From: Hahellaceae bacterium
GTDB lineage: Bacteria > Pseudomonadota > Gammaproteobacteria > Pseudomonadales > Oleiphilaceae
Length of the DNA: 64,000 nucleotides
Assembly: GCA_024234505.1 (NCBI GenBank)
Contig: JACKOD010000001.1
Span: 496,001-560,000 of the forward strand
Direction of reading: 5' to 3'
The first letter of the stretch is position 1. The number at the start of each line of letters is the position of its first letter. Below, piece after piece: positions 26,597-34,832 of this stretch. A program made the position numbers and the translations under genes. The notes under the pieces are model-generated. The model searched no databases, was not told the origin of the DNA, and was given only the letters and a program-made list of their open reading frames with translations.

Positions 26597-27955
26597 ATGA
26601 ATGTGCGTCAAGGGATTTTTAAATGGCTTTCCACAGCCTTATTCTGGGTGTTATTAAATGACTATGCCTCTGCCAGTTCCTCGTCAGTGGCGGTGACGAT
26701 AGAAGGTGCCTCATACAGTCGTGAGGTGGTGAATGCTGTTTTTAAAGTTGCGAATTCCGGTTCGACGACTATATCGCCTGAGCAATTTATGCAGAGTATT
26801 GTCGACGACGCTTTGTTGGCTCGCTACGCAGTTTCAACACTCGGGCAAGCAGCGTTGGATAAAAATGTTGACGTTGGATTTCCGGTTTTTGCATGGATAG
26901 AAGGGCAGCAGGTTTCTATTATTCAGAGTGCCTATCGCGAGCAACTAGCGATTTTTCGTCAGCAGAACAAAGAGGTGAGATTAGAACTATTGCTGACATA
27001 CAAAGAGAATATAGACTCTGATAAGGCGAAGCGAATTCTTCAGGATTATGGTCAGGTTTATGCTTTGTCAGAGGCGTTGCTAGCCGAAGCCGATTCAGTC
27101 GTCGTTGCACAATATAGGTTGCCAAATCTGGAGCCCCAACCCATTTCATTGGCAGAGGTTTATCGTCGACAGAATGTGCAAGGAAGAATCAAGTTACATC
27201 AGTTATCAACGGCCTATTTGAGAGAGCAGATTTTGCTGTTGGTTGAGCACAAATTAACGCTATGGTGGGCTTCTAAGTATTCTGATTTAGGGCTGCATGG
27301 GGTAGATGATTTGAAGTCGATGGTCTCTGCTCGCTATTACGCGCAGAGGTTGCGAGCCGAAATGGGGGTTGTTCTTGATATGCATGATGACAACCCCGCG
27401 CTGAGTGCGGTTTATAAAGAGATTACTCAGCAGGAAATAAACCAGTACTACGAGGCAAATAAAGAGAAGTTCAAGCGTATCGACTCTGTGGTTGCCAGAC
27501 ATATTCAAACCAAAACTCAGCAGGATGCGGAAAATGCCCTTGAATTGTTAAAGCGTGGCGAAGTTTTTGATAGTGTTGCCCGTAAGCTCTCTATCGCGGC
27601 GGATGCGGCAGGCGCACATCCTGGTAGTCTCCCAAGAATAACTCACGAAGATAAATCCCAAAATTGGTTAAAGAGTGTGCTGTATGCGTTGCCTCCTGGA
27701 GAGTTATCCAAGCCTATACGCTCGCCTGTTCAGGCAGAGGCTGCGGTCGTATGGGAAGTATTTATGGTTGATGAGCGGGTTGAGAGTTATTTTGAGGCGG
27801 ACAGTGAAACGGTACGTTATCTTTCGCGAAAAATAATTGCGCAGAACAAGTTGAATTCACGCTATGAGCAACTAAAAAAATCGTTGCATGAGGCTGCTAA
27901 GATAGAAATAAATGATCGTTGGATGCACGAAGCCTCGCAGATTATATCAGGGTGA
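26597..27955 (+). CDS. Exported PpiC/SurA-type peptidyl-prolyl isomerase-like protein
   Basis: 452 aa from ATG 26597 with AAGG 6 bp upstream. The N-terminus (FKWLSTALFWVLLNDYASA) is a likely signal sequence. The region at about 290-400 has parvulin features: ITQQEINQYYEANKEKFKR, VVARHIQTKT, FDSVARKLSIAADAAGAHPG and VLYALPPGELSKPIRSPVQ. Periplasmic folding helper is the likely role. It sits between the hydrolase and an anchored protein. Similarity to EpsD-like PpiC proteins of exosortase loci is possible. Confidence 0.75.
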   Translation: MNVRQGIFKWLSTALFWVLLNDYASASSSSVAVTIEGASYSREVVNAVFKVANSGSTTISPEQFMQSIVDDALLARYAVSTLGQAALDKNVDVGFPVFAWIEGQQVSIIQSAYREQLAIFRQQNKEVRLELLLTYKENIDSDKAKRILQDYGQVYALSEALLAEADSVVVAQYRLPNLEPQPISLAEVYRRQNVQGRIKLHQLSTAYLREQILLLVEHKLTLWWASKYSDLGLHGVDDLKSMVSARYYAQRLRAEMGVVLDMHDDNPALSAVYKEITQQEINQYYEANKEKFKRIDSVVARHIQTKTQQDAENALELLKRGEVFDSVARKLSIAADAAGAHPGSLPRITHEDKSQNWLKSVLYALPPGELSKPIRSPVQAEAAVVWEVFMVDERVESYFEADSETVRYLSRKIIAQNKLNSRYEQLKKSLHEAAKIEINDRWMHEASQIISG

Positions 27956-27962
27956 ATAGTGT

Positions 27963-28583
27963 ATGAAGAAATTAACAGGCGTGCGGCTGGGTCTCGTTGC
28001 GGTATTGATACTGGGGGCATCCATTTACCTGTTATTGACAGGTAAAGAGAGCGCGACGGTTGATTCTTACAACACTCTGCAAAAAAATGCTCCGGAGCGC
28101 CCCGTTAGCGGAAGTGAACAGGCGAAGGAGCTCAAACTTACGCAAAGTAATGAAATTGAAAAAGCACCAGAGGCAGGGAGAGAACTGACAGCACGTGAGG
28201 AGCGCGTAGAGGGAGGCGCGTATCTCAGCCCCTTAACTATGTCTGCTGATGCAATATCCAGTTTTCGGGATAGTTTGAACAATGGAGATGCGCGTTCCCC
28301 TCCAATAGCTGAACCTGTTATTGAGGATAAGCCTGATAGTGCCACGATTGAGGATCCCGCTTTATACAATCAGTGGGAAGTGGATCGAGAACGGAAATTA
28401 AAGCGTGCCTTTATTGTCGCAACGGATCATAAAATTGCCTCGCTGGAGGAAGCAATCACTCGTGCGAAATCAGAGGGGTTGGATCCCGAAGAAATCAGCG
28501 TGGCGGAAGAAAAAATTAAACGTCTAAAAGCGATGCAGACTTCACTGGTAAACAAGGACCCCCAATTACAATTTCAACCGTAA
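27963..28583 (+). CDS. Membrane-anchored periplasmic protein of unknown function
   Basis: 206 aa: one N-terminal transmembrane helix (about 8-26), a long low-complexity acidic/polar linker, and a charged helical C-terminus (EVDRERKLKRAFIV, EEISVAEEKIKRLKAM). The layout, TM anchor plus variable linker plus helices, recalls lipase-specific foldases, but I see no diagnostic motif. It starts 5 bp after the PpiC gene, so they are co-transcribed. Convergent with the nucleotidyltransferase gene. Confidence 0.7.
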   Translation: MKKLTGVRLGLVAVLILGASIYLLLTGKESATVDSYNTLQKNAPERPVSGSEQAKELKLTQSNEIEKAPEAGRELTAREERVEGGAYLSPLTMSADAISSFRDSLNNGDARSPPIAEPVIEDKPDSATIEDPALYNQWEVDRERKLKRAFIVATDHKIASLEEAITRAKSEGLDPEEISVAEEKIKRLKAMQTSLVNKDPQLQFQP

Positions 28584-28593
28584 GCCGAGGAAA

Positions 28594-29694
28594 TTATTGT
28601 TGTGGCTTCTGGGTGAGTTCCTTTGATTCTTTCCGTTGAGTCAGTGATTTAAGGCTTTTCTTTATTAAATGAGGGATCAGGATTTTGAGAGGCATCCGGT
28701 TAAAGTGCCCTCGCCAATAGAGGAAAAATACGGCAATTCCATGTAGTGGCGATTTTGACGTCGCATGGAACGGGATAAGTACATTTGAAAAAAGAATATC
28801 CATCAGCTTGAGACGAATCGCGCTGGGAATGCCCACGTCGTTAGGATGGATTAATTCACTGGGAACCATCGAATTCAATTGACGTTGGCAATAGCGCAAC
28901 GCGTAGAACAGTGGCAAGCCTAATCCCAATTCGAAGGCTCGTAGTTTGAGCTTTTCAAAACCTTGCTGTTGCGAATCTAGCATCTTGAATAGCAAGTCCA
29001 GATCGGTGAGATCGCGCAACCCGTTTTCGAAATTACCCTCGAGAAAAAGATGTGTTGCGCTGTGCAGAATCATGTCTTCGAGAGAAAGAACCCCGATACC
29101 ATCCTGACCGATCAAGGCATTTTTCCAAAGTTTCTCTGCATCGACACGAAAATTCAGAATCGGGAAGATGTTGTGGTGGACATCTATTACCGTGCCACGC
29201 TTAATATGACGAATCGGTGGAATTTCGTGAGTCCACTCCCGGTAATACATTTTGTCGTAATCGTCTGATTTGGTGGTAATCCATCCTCCGATCATGAGCA
29301 GCATCTCAGCTTTCTTTAAGTCAGCCTTACGCACGAGGATATCGATGTCACTCAGTGTCCGCCCTTGCGCACAAGTCACGCCAGAATGAATGTAGGCGCC
29401 CCCTTTGAGCAAAATGGGAGTAATTTCTGTATTTGTAAAGGCCTTTTGAATTTGATGAATTTCCCAGATAACTTGCTGATGTTGTCTTTGCGCCTTTTTG
29501 TAACCAGATTCAAGATGGTTTACTACATCCTCTGGAAGTTGGGCAAGCAGAGAAGCATTGTTGAAGATGCAATACAGCCGGGGCAGCAGGTTGGCACTAC
29601 GCGCCTGTCGAATAAGTAGTTCCCATTGTTCAATGCTATACGCAAGTGCGTGTGTCGGATTTCTAAGTGTTTGGATTAACAGCGGCGTGCTCAT
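28594..29694 (-). CDS. Nucleotidyltransferase family protein (PF14907-like)
   Basis: 366 aa. The core LLKGGAYIHSG, then RTLSDIDILVRKADLKKAE, is the GG...D-x-D signature of the uncharacterised nucleotidyltransferase family. The downstream helical region contains HSATHLFLEGNFENGLRDLTDLDLL (shown as LRDLTDLDLLF). It is last in the minus-strand operon after the HprK-like kinase (2 bp gap). Homologous enzymes accompany kinases in lasso-peptide clusters; here the substrate is unknown. Confidence 0.85.
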   Translation of the reverse strand: MSTPLLIQTLRNPTHALAYSIEQWELLIRQARSANLLPRLYCIFNNASLLAQLPEDVVNHLESGYKKAQRQHQQVIWEIHQIQKAFTNTEITPILLKGGAYIHSGVTCAQGRTLSDIDILVRKADLKKAEMLLMIGGWITTKSDDYDKMYYREWTHEIPPIRHIKRGTVIDVHHNIFPILNFRVDAEKLWKNALIGQDGIGVLSLEDMILHSATHLFLEGNFENGLRDLTDLDLLFKMLDSQQQGFEKLKLRAFELGLGLPLFYALRYCQRQLNSMVPSELIHPNDVGIPSAIRLKLMDILFSNVLIPFHATSKSPLHGIAVFFLYWRGHFNRMPLKILIPHLIKKSLKSLTQRKESKELTQKPQQ

Positions 29695-29696
29695 GT

Positions 29697-30563
29697 CTAT
29701 ACTTCCAGCGAATCAAAATAAGCATAGGCATCGTCGAATGAGCTATAGGTAAATTGAATGCATTCACACTGATCCACGACCGATACCGCAAGTTCAATAC
29801 CTGGGCGCCCTTGCATGTGATAATTGAAGCTGTTGGTTACCAGTTCCATGACCGCCGAGGCCCGATCCATGGCCGTTACCTGCATGGCAGATCCCGCCAC
29901 ATATTTTGGAAAAATAATGTGTGTTGGTTTCTGGCAAAGATGGGCGTTTCTTACGCTTAATTCGCTAGGTGCCATGAGCGCAACGGTTCCCTTATGTGTA
30001 TCTTTGAATCGCTGCGATAAAAAGCTTTCTGGAAACGTGCTTTCAGCAATATCAATAGAATTATTTTTTAGATTTATTGGTCTTGCAATGGGCACGGCGA
30101 GGCCGTCGGATGGCCGGATGAGAACGATTTCATCCGAAAACAATCGCCAGCCATGATTCATTAGTGCTGCTGTCAAGGTGCTCTTTCCCGACCCCGGGGG
30201 GGCCGGCATGATTACCATTGTATTATTCTTTGCTAAACCGGCGGCATGAAATTGTAAAAATTGATGTGCTTGTGTCGCAATGCACCAGTTGAGCCCCCAT
30301 TCAAAAACCGGGAGCGTTTGGGAATAGGGCAAAGGGTAAAATGGTTGGAATTGATCAAAATAAAAACAGGTTTGAGGCCGGTAATATCGGCGCAAACCTG
30401 AGGGTGCTTTGACCGATATTCGAAAATCAGTCAGGCGCTGGGAGCTATTCTGTTGCGTTAACTGGTGTTTGTATAGCGCATGAAAATCATCAAGAAAAGG
30501 CTTTTCAAACTCCTCAAGCATGATGCGGAACGGACCGGCATTAAAACTGATATTTACCCGCAT
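29697..30563 (-). CDS. HprK-related kinase A
   Basis: 288 aa. The C-terminal half is an HPr kinase-like P-loop domain: PAPPGSGKSTLTAAL near residues 118-132, followed by WRLFSDEIVLI, the second acidic motif. It has no HprK N-terminal domain. The family occurs with a PqqD-like partner, as here (15 bp upstream). HprK-like kinases phosphorylate Ser or Thr side chains, including lasso-peptide tails, so a peptide or protein target is plausible. The target itself is not shown. Confidence 0.88.
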   Translation of the reverse strand: MRVNISFNAGPFRIMLEEFEKPFLDDFHALYKHQLTQQNSSQRLTDFRISVKAPSGLRRYYRPQTCFYFDQFQPFYPLPYSQTLPVFEWGLNWCIATQAHQFLQFHAAGLAKNNTMVIMPAPPGSGKSTLTAALMNHGWRLFSDEIVLIRPSDGLAVPIARPINLKNNSIDIAESTFPESFLSQRFKDTHKGTVALMAPSELSVRNAHLCQKPTHIIFPKYVAGSAMQVTAMDRASAVMELVTNSFNYHMQGRPGIELAVSVVDQCECIQFTYSSFDDAYAYFDSLEV

Positions 30564-30578
30564 TTCTCTTATGACTTC

Positions 30579-30881
30579 CTATTGGGGGATAGACTTGGTG
30601 GCTTCAACAAGTTCTAGTTCCTTCAAATGCTCAAGGCATGCTTCCACATTCGACAGAATGTCGTCGAATGTTTCGTCAATATCAAATGTCTCGCGGAGAT
30701 AGTTCGCTAGTTGAGACGAAGTGTGGGGAGTATCAATCAATTGTTGCAGTAGCAGCCCGCTTAATTGATTTATGCGATGTACATCACCACTACGCTCATC
30801 ATAAACGATGGTGGCAGTGTCATATTCTTTTACATAAATAGAAAAGCCCTTCAAAGAAGGGCTAAAATAACTAATGTTCAT
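30579..30881 (-). CDS. PqqD-family protein of the HPr-rel-A system
   Basis: 100 aa from ATG 30881 (an in-frame TTG at 30896 is possible). The PqqD / RiPP-recognition-element fold is recognisable from ERSGDVHRINQLSGLLLQQL, which matches the canonical 'G..H.LN..A..LL..L' pattern, and from the C-terminal helices. PqqD-like proteins bind leader peptides and deliver them to modifying enzymes. It lies between the secreted protein and the HprK-like kinase. Confidence 0.85.
   Translation of the reverse strand: MNISYFSPSLKGFSIYVKEYDTATIVYDERSGDVHRINQLSGLLLQQLIDTPHTSSQLANYLRETFDIDETFDDILSNVEACLEHLKELELVEATKSIPQ
30845..30863 (-). terminator. Hairpin inside the start of the PqqD-like gene, possible attenuator
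   Basis: On the minus strand AGCCCTTC TTT GAAGGGCT is followed by TTTC. The 8-bp perfect stem lies 55-73 bp after the stop of the secreted protein gene and within codons 7-12 of the next gene. It might lower expression of the enzymes relative to the secreted protein. Confidence 0.45.
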
Positions 30882-30917
30882 TAGCGTCTTAGTCAATTAG
30901 AACTATAGGCACACAAA

Positions 30918-31661
30918 TTAGCAGTTTGCTCGAGTGACGAGTTCAGCTGCACCCGCTGTGCCTGTGCCATCCTGCAATGCTTTAAGAATATTGGTAAATT
31001 GTGTTTCCTTAGCGTTCAGGATAGCAAATATGGTCGCATTTGCTATTTCTGTTGCGGTGTATGGGTAGTGCGCGCTTGGGTGCAGGGCAGTCAACATGGC
31101 TGAGGCCACATGCCTTTCCAGATCTCCTGGCAATTTGGATGGGCCATTGTCTCCGGTCGGCAGATAATCCATGATCGGATTATTCATACCACTTACTGTA
31201 CCTGTTGTCGAATAGGCATTTATTAGCGCATTAAGGTAAGTGCCACCATCGTAGGTATAATCGTAACTGATACCACCCACCTTGCTACCAGTTAGTTTTC
31301 CGTTATTACTGAGAAATGGACTGTTAATACAGGTGCCATCACTGATCACAATTCCTGTACCACCAGCTTTAGGCGTTGCAGTAATTGTTCCAAAAGATAT
31401 TCCTACAGGCCAGCACCCAGGGTGAGTGCCCCAGAATCCGGGAGACTTACCGTGTCTGTCACGACATTCGTAATCAGTGGGTTGATCAGAAAGATTGCCG
31501 CTCAACAGGCCGGAAATAGAGCACTCATTACCTCGACCCCAGGCGAAGCGGGTTGGCAATGTTGCAGCTACAGGCGCTGCCGCTAAGCCAAGTAAAAGCT
31601 TACGCTTTGAGCTTGCGGGATTGTCATTAGTATGATGAGTTTGTTTCACGTCGTTTTCCAT
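30918..31661 (-). CDS. Secreted protein heading the PqqD/HprK/nucleotidyltransferase operon
   Basis: 247 aa. The N-terminus has a polar region, basic SSKRK and the hydrophobic stretch LLLGLAAAPVAATLPT, giving a signal or Tat-like signal (KRK, not strict RR). The mature part contains SPGFWGTHPGCWP, similar to the SPGYWKNHPEAWP motif of various exported proteins, and several Cys (CSISG, YECRDRHG, GTCINSP, final RANC). It is rich in Gly, Thr and Ser. No enzyme motif is seen. As first gene under a sigma-54 promoter it is the best candidate substrate of the enzymes behind it. Confidence 0.75.
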   Translation of the reverse strand: MENDVKQTHHTNDNPASSKRKLLLGLAAAPVAATLPTRFAWGRGNECSISGLLSGNLSDQPTDYECRDRHGKSPGFWGTHPGCWPVGISFGTITATPKAGGTGIVISDGTCINSPFLSNNGKLTGSKVGGISYDYTYDGGTYLNALINAYSTTGTVSGMNNPIMDYLPTGDNGPSKLPGDLERHVASAMLTALHPSAHYPYTATEIANATIFAILNAKETQFTNILKALQDGTGTAGAAELVTRANC

Positions 31662-31741
31662 CTGTCTGGGCCTCGTCCATATCCTGTTGTGTCAGCTAAT
31701 TTTACAGGAATTGGTTCAGATTAGCGATTTTAGTGTTATAG

Positions 31742-31758
31742 AGCACGAATTATGCCAA
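31742..31758 (-). promoter_or_regulatory. Sigma-54 (-24/-12) promoter of the secreted-protein operon
   Basis: Minus strand TTGGCATAATTCGTGCT: GG and GC are separated by exactly 10 bp, matching TTGGCAcgNNNNtTGCt. The promoter ends 80 bp before the ATG at 31661. The element closely matches those before the two PEP-CTERM genes. Confidence 0.8.
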
Positions 31759-31822
31759 GGTCTGCGCCAATAATCGTTGTCTTGGTGAACTATTTTTTCA
31801 TAATTATAAAAAAGGGCAACAG

Positions 31823-31837
31823 ATTTCCGTCGGAAAT
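31823..31837. promoter_or_regulatory. Inverted repeat ATTTCCG-T-CGGAAAT
   Basis: Perfect 7-bp arms around one base, 65 bp upstream of the sigma-54 promoter's -24 side. The spacing suits an enhancer-binding-protein site. I found no copy at the other two sigma-54 promoters. Confidence 0.4.
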
Positions 31838-32027
31838 TCACAATGTTTCACTTTTCCTGGCAACATTTGTTTGTAATGCATACTCCGGTACTATTGTGAA
31901 ATGTTTATGAATATGGCTGGAAAAAGTGTTGTCTAGAGCTAACCTTTACATAAGGATTGGGGAAAGCTTTGTGCGCTCTGATAGTCTGGTCTAACCCGTT
32001 TAGTTTAAATGATGTTCGGGGTGAGGT

Positions 32028-32822
32028 ATGGTCGAGGAAGATCTTCCACGTTTGTTTGATACCTATTTTGAAGTGATATTGGCTGATACGCGCCAATTAC
32101 AGGAAGAGTGTTTCAGAATACGGTATGAAGTGTATTGTGCTGAATTGAGCTTTGAAGATAAATCAGCGTTTCCTGAGCAGATGGAAATGGATGATTTTGA
32201 TTCGTTCTCTCATCATTATCTTATCAGGCACAAGGCGTCTGGCAGTTTTGCCGGGACGGTGAGACTGGTTGATCCTGGTCTGGCACCTTTTGAGGGTGCT
32301 ACCTGTCCTATGGTTCAGTATTGCTCTCATGCAATACAAAATGAAGATTTGCACCCCTCCAGATTCCCCATCAATTCGATTACAGAAGTCTCCAGGCTGG
32401 CAGTTCCTTCCGCATTCAGGCGTCGTACCGGTGAGCAGGGCAAGCCCTTTATTTATGAAGGGGAGCGCATTAGTCTCACGGATATAGAGAAAAAGGCATT
32501 CCCCTATATTGCCATCGGGCTGTACCTGGCGGCGGCCGCACACTTTGTAAATGAAGCCAGTGCGGATTATGTCTACGTGATGATGGAGCCGCGCCTTGCC
32601 TTACATTTGAGGCGTGTCGGCATTAATTTCAAGCAATTGGGTGAGCCTGTCGAATATCATGGCTTACGTGCTGCTTTTTATATAGACAAGCCTCAGTTGT
32701 TGAGAGGCATGGCGCCGGGAATGCGGGGTTTATATAATCTGATCGAGTCAACCGTGGTGGCTCAAATGGAAGAAAAAACGACCTTACCTGTCATTCACTA
32801 TGCAGCTGCACAAGGAATGTAG
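32028..32822 (+). CDS. PEP-CTERM/exosortase-associated N-acyl amino acid synthase
   Basis: 264 aa GNAT/autoinducer-synthase-like acyltransferase. The N-terminal CFRIRYEVYCAELSFEDKS and DSFSHHYLIRHKASGSFAGTVRLV are hallmarks of the exosortase-associated acyltransferase family. GGTGAGGT precedes the ATG. Members make long-chain N-acyl amino acids. The stop codon and the ATG of the following ThiF gene are adjacent, so both are co-translated. Confidence 0.88.
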   Translation: MVEEDLPRLFDTYFEVILADTRQLQEECFRIRYEVYCAELSFEDKSAFPEQMEMDDFDSFSHHYLIRHKASGSFAGTVRLVDPGLAPFEGATCPMVQYCSHAIQNEDLHPSRFPINSITEVSRLAVPSAFRRRTGEQGKPFIYEGERISLTDIEKKAFPYIAIGLYLAAAAHFVNEASADYVYVMMEPRLALHLRRVGINFKQLGEPVEYHGLRAAFYIDKPQLLRGMAPGMRGLYNLIESTVVAQMEEKTTLPVIHYAAAQGM

Positions 32823-33680
32823 ATGACTTTTAACTATCGGAATGCCTTTTCCAGGACAGTGGGTTGGATTACGCCCGAAGAACAGGATCTTCTCAGGGGG
32901 AGCAGAGTTGCCATTGGTGGTATGGGTGGAGTGGGTGGTGCGCATGTCATTACCTTGGCGCGACTCGGAGTTGGTAAGCTCAATTTGTCAGATTTTGATG
33001 AATTTGCCGAGGAGAACTTCAATCGTCAGGCCGGGGCTTCAATTTCGACCATTGGCCGAAAAAAAATGGAAGTCATGGCAGAAAAGGCCTTGGATATTAA
33101 TCCTGAGATGGAAATCGGGATGTTTCCGGAGGGGGTAAATGAAAGCAACGTTGATGCCTTCCTGGAGGGTGTCGATGCTTATGTGGATGGCCTTGATTTT
33201 TTTGCGTTGTCTGCGAGAAAGCTGGTTTTTAGAAAATGCTATGAAAAAGGGATTCCTGTGACGACCGTGGCCCCTTTGGGGACGGGGGCGGCGCTTTTGA
33301 ATTTTTTGCCGGGAGAGATGGATTACGAAAGTTATTTTCGATTTGAAGGGGTGAGTGAGCAAGAGCAGTATTTGCGTTTTTTGCTGGGATTGAGCCCTGC
33401 AATGCTGCAGATGAGATATTTGATTTTCCCTTCTGCGGTTAACCTTCAGGAAAGAAAAGGGCCGTCTACGCCCATGGCGTGTGAGATATGCGCGGGAATA
33501 GCAGCTACGCAAGTGTTAAAAATTCTGACAGGGCGGGGCGATGTCATTTGTGCGCCGCGAGGCTTGCACTTTGATCCGTTTCTCAATGTGATGAAAACGT
33601 CCTGTTTGCCGAAAGGCAATCGCGGTTTCCTTCCTCAATTAAAGCTTCGAGTCGCAAAAAAGAGGTTGGGGATCGCCTAG
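32823..33680 (+). CDS. ThiF/E1-like adenylyltransferase
   Basis: 285 aa E1-like enzyme. The Rossmann nucleotide site is VAIGGMGGVGGAHVITLARLG near residues 30-50; the adenylation Asp region is LNLSDFDEFAEENFNRQ, and a Cys in MACEICAGIAA is a candidate site. No ubiquitin-like or MoaD/ThiS partner gene is nearby. It probably adenylates a carboxylate, perhaps of an N-acyl amino acid made by the gene before it. That is inference. Confidence 0.85.
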   Translation: MTFNYRNAFSRTVGWITPEEQDLLRGSRVAIGGMGGVGGAHVITLARLGVGKLNLSDFDEFAEENFNRQAGASISTIGRKKMEVMAEKALDINPEMEIGMFPEGVNESNVDAFLEGVDAYVDGLDFFALSARKLVFRKCYEKGIPVTTVAPLGTGAALLNFLPGEMDYESYFRFEGVSEQEQYLRFLLGLSPAMLQMRYLIFPSAVNLQERKGPSTPMACEICAGIAATQVLKILTGRGDVICAPRGLHFDPFLNVMKTSCLPKGNRGFLPQLKLRVAKKRLGIA

Positions 33681-33717
33681 CACTTTTTTTTGCGTTTTCT
33701 GTGTCTTTATTCGGTTG

Positions 33718-33740
33718 CCACTAGCAATTTTTGCTAGTGG
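33718..33740 (+). terminator. Perfect hairpin after the acyltransferase-ThiF pair
   Basis: CCACTAGCAA TTT TTGCTAGTGG, a 10-bp stem. The T run is absent after it, so intrinsic termination is uncertain. Confidence 0.5.
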
Positions 33741-33945
33741 TTAGGCCTACTGTATTTTAAAGCAGCAGCTATTTTTAGCTTAAAGAGAAGTGTATGTGAC
33801 GCTAGCGTGCAAACATACAGTAATGCCTTAATAATCCATTCTATCTATATGTAATATAAGATAAATGTCGTAAATCTTTATATAGCATTGTGCTCATATA
33901 TTTAATGAGTCAAAAAAACGTATAGAATACATAGTGTTCCATTTG

Positions 33946-33962
33946 TTGGCATGTAACGTGCT
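33946..33962 (+). promoter_or_regulatory. Sigma-54 promoter of PEP-CTERM gene 1
   Basis: TTGGCATGTAACGTGCT with GG-N10-GC spacing, 68 bp before the ATG at 34031. Confidence 0.8.
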
Positions 33963-34030
33963 GTATCTCAAGGGATTATTCGTAATCAATTTTGGGATGT
34001 GTTGATACAGGCATAATGGAGCTAAGAATA

Positions 34031-34804
34031 ATGAATATGAAGAAAAGTTTGCTGGCGGGTGTCATTCTTTCTGCTGCGTGTGCAGGAGCAAATGCAGGAG
34101 TAATAAACGTAGGTGGTGTTCAGTGGAATACTGATAGCTTTTTCGATTTTACGTCCAATTCCAATCTGATCGAAGATCAGTTGGATATATCGAATGGTGT
34201 GGATGAACTCAAAGGGTTTGGCTTGGTTACAAACATCAACGGGACTGGAGAGGCTGTATTTTGTCCGGGCGGTTGTGAGCTGACGTATGTCTTCGGTGAT
34301 TTTACTGCAACGTATTTTGGCGTAAATAGCGGTGGTGAGACCATTATTGGATTTACCGGTGGCTATATCGATTTCTATGTAGATAGTGCCACAGCTTACA
34401 ATCCTGATGCACAAGCGACCGCAGCAGATGGTGATTTGTGGCTTCGTCTAGAGGCGCATGACGTATTTAATGCAGAATTTGGTGCCAATGTTAGCTTGTT
34501 TGCTACGCTTACCTCTTTTGGTGTGGGTACGGATACGGGTGATGGTGATGGTTTGATGGATGTTGCTGGTGGTTTGGCTGCATTAAATTTTTATACCGAT
34601 ACGCAGTCTGATGGTGCTGATTTTGTTTTTAGTTCTAGTTTTCAGCCGTTTCCAAATGGTGGGGCGCAATCTGATGGCTATGAATTGTTTGGAACAGCAG
34701 ATATCCGTGGAAACTCTACTGCAGTTCCAGAGCCTTCATCGCTTGCCTTGTTGGGCTTAGGTTTGATTGCGGTAGCCGGCGGTGTACGTAAAAGAAAGGC
34801 ATAA
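34031..34804 (+). CDS. PEP-CTERM sorting-domain protein 1
   Basis: 257 aa from ATG 34031 (TGGAGC upstream; ATG 34037 also possible). Signal peptide ends AGANAG. The mature chain is beta-rich with NVGGVQWNTDSFFDFTSNSN and the acidic/Gly-rich middle. The C-terminus is a textbook PEP-CTERM signal: AVPEPSSLALLGLGL, then a basic RKRKA tail. It would be cleaved by an exosortase encoded elsewhere. It is a close paralogue of the next gene. Confidence 0.92.
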   Translation: MNMKKSLLAGVILSAACAGANAGVINVGGVQWNTDSFFDFTSNSNLIEDQLDISNGVDELKGFGLVTNINGTGEAVFCPGGCELTYVFGDFTATYFGVNSGGETIIGFTGGYIDFYVDSATAYNPDAQATAADGDLWLRLEAHDVFNAEFGANVSLFATLTSFGVGTDTGDGDGLMDVAGGLAALNFYTDTQSDGADFVFSSSFQPFPNGGAQSDGYELFGTADIRGNSTAVPEPSSLALLGLGLIAVAGGVRKRKA

Positions 34805-34832
34805 TCACTAACATTCGTGATTATTTGGTAGT

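Larger units (their letters stand above)
31662..32027. other. Divergent regulatory region, secreted protein / acyltransferase
   Basis: 366 bp. It contains the minus-strand sigma-54 promoter (31742-31758) and a 15-bp inverted repeat (31823-31837) at activator-site distance. A 53-codon plus-strand frame from 31752 overlaps both and has no ribosome site, so I do not call it. Confidence 0.65.
33681..34030. other. Intergenic region before the first PEP-CTERM gene
   Basis: 350 bp. A perfect 10-bp hairpin (33718-33740) follows the ThiF gene. A second dyad at 33791-33819 has outer arms TGTATGT/ACATACA and an inner palindrome ACGCTAGCGT. The sigma-54 promoter lies at 33946-33962. The rest is AT-rich without coding potential. 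Confidence 0.65.

Noticed and set aside
31752..31910. 53-codon plus-strand frame that could be a peptide precursor
   Set aside because: No Shine-Dalgarno and it crosses the sigma-54 promoter and the inverted repeat.
31961..31974. GG-N10-GC before the acyltransferase gene as a sigma-54 promoter
   Set aside because: Flanking bases (GGGGAAAG, TTTGTGC) do not fit TTGGCAC/TTGCT.
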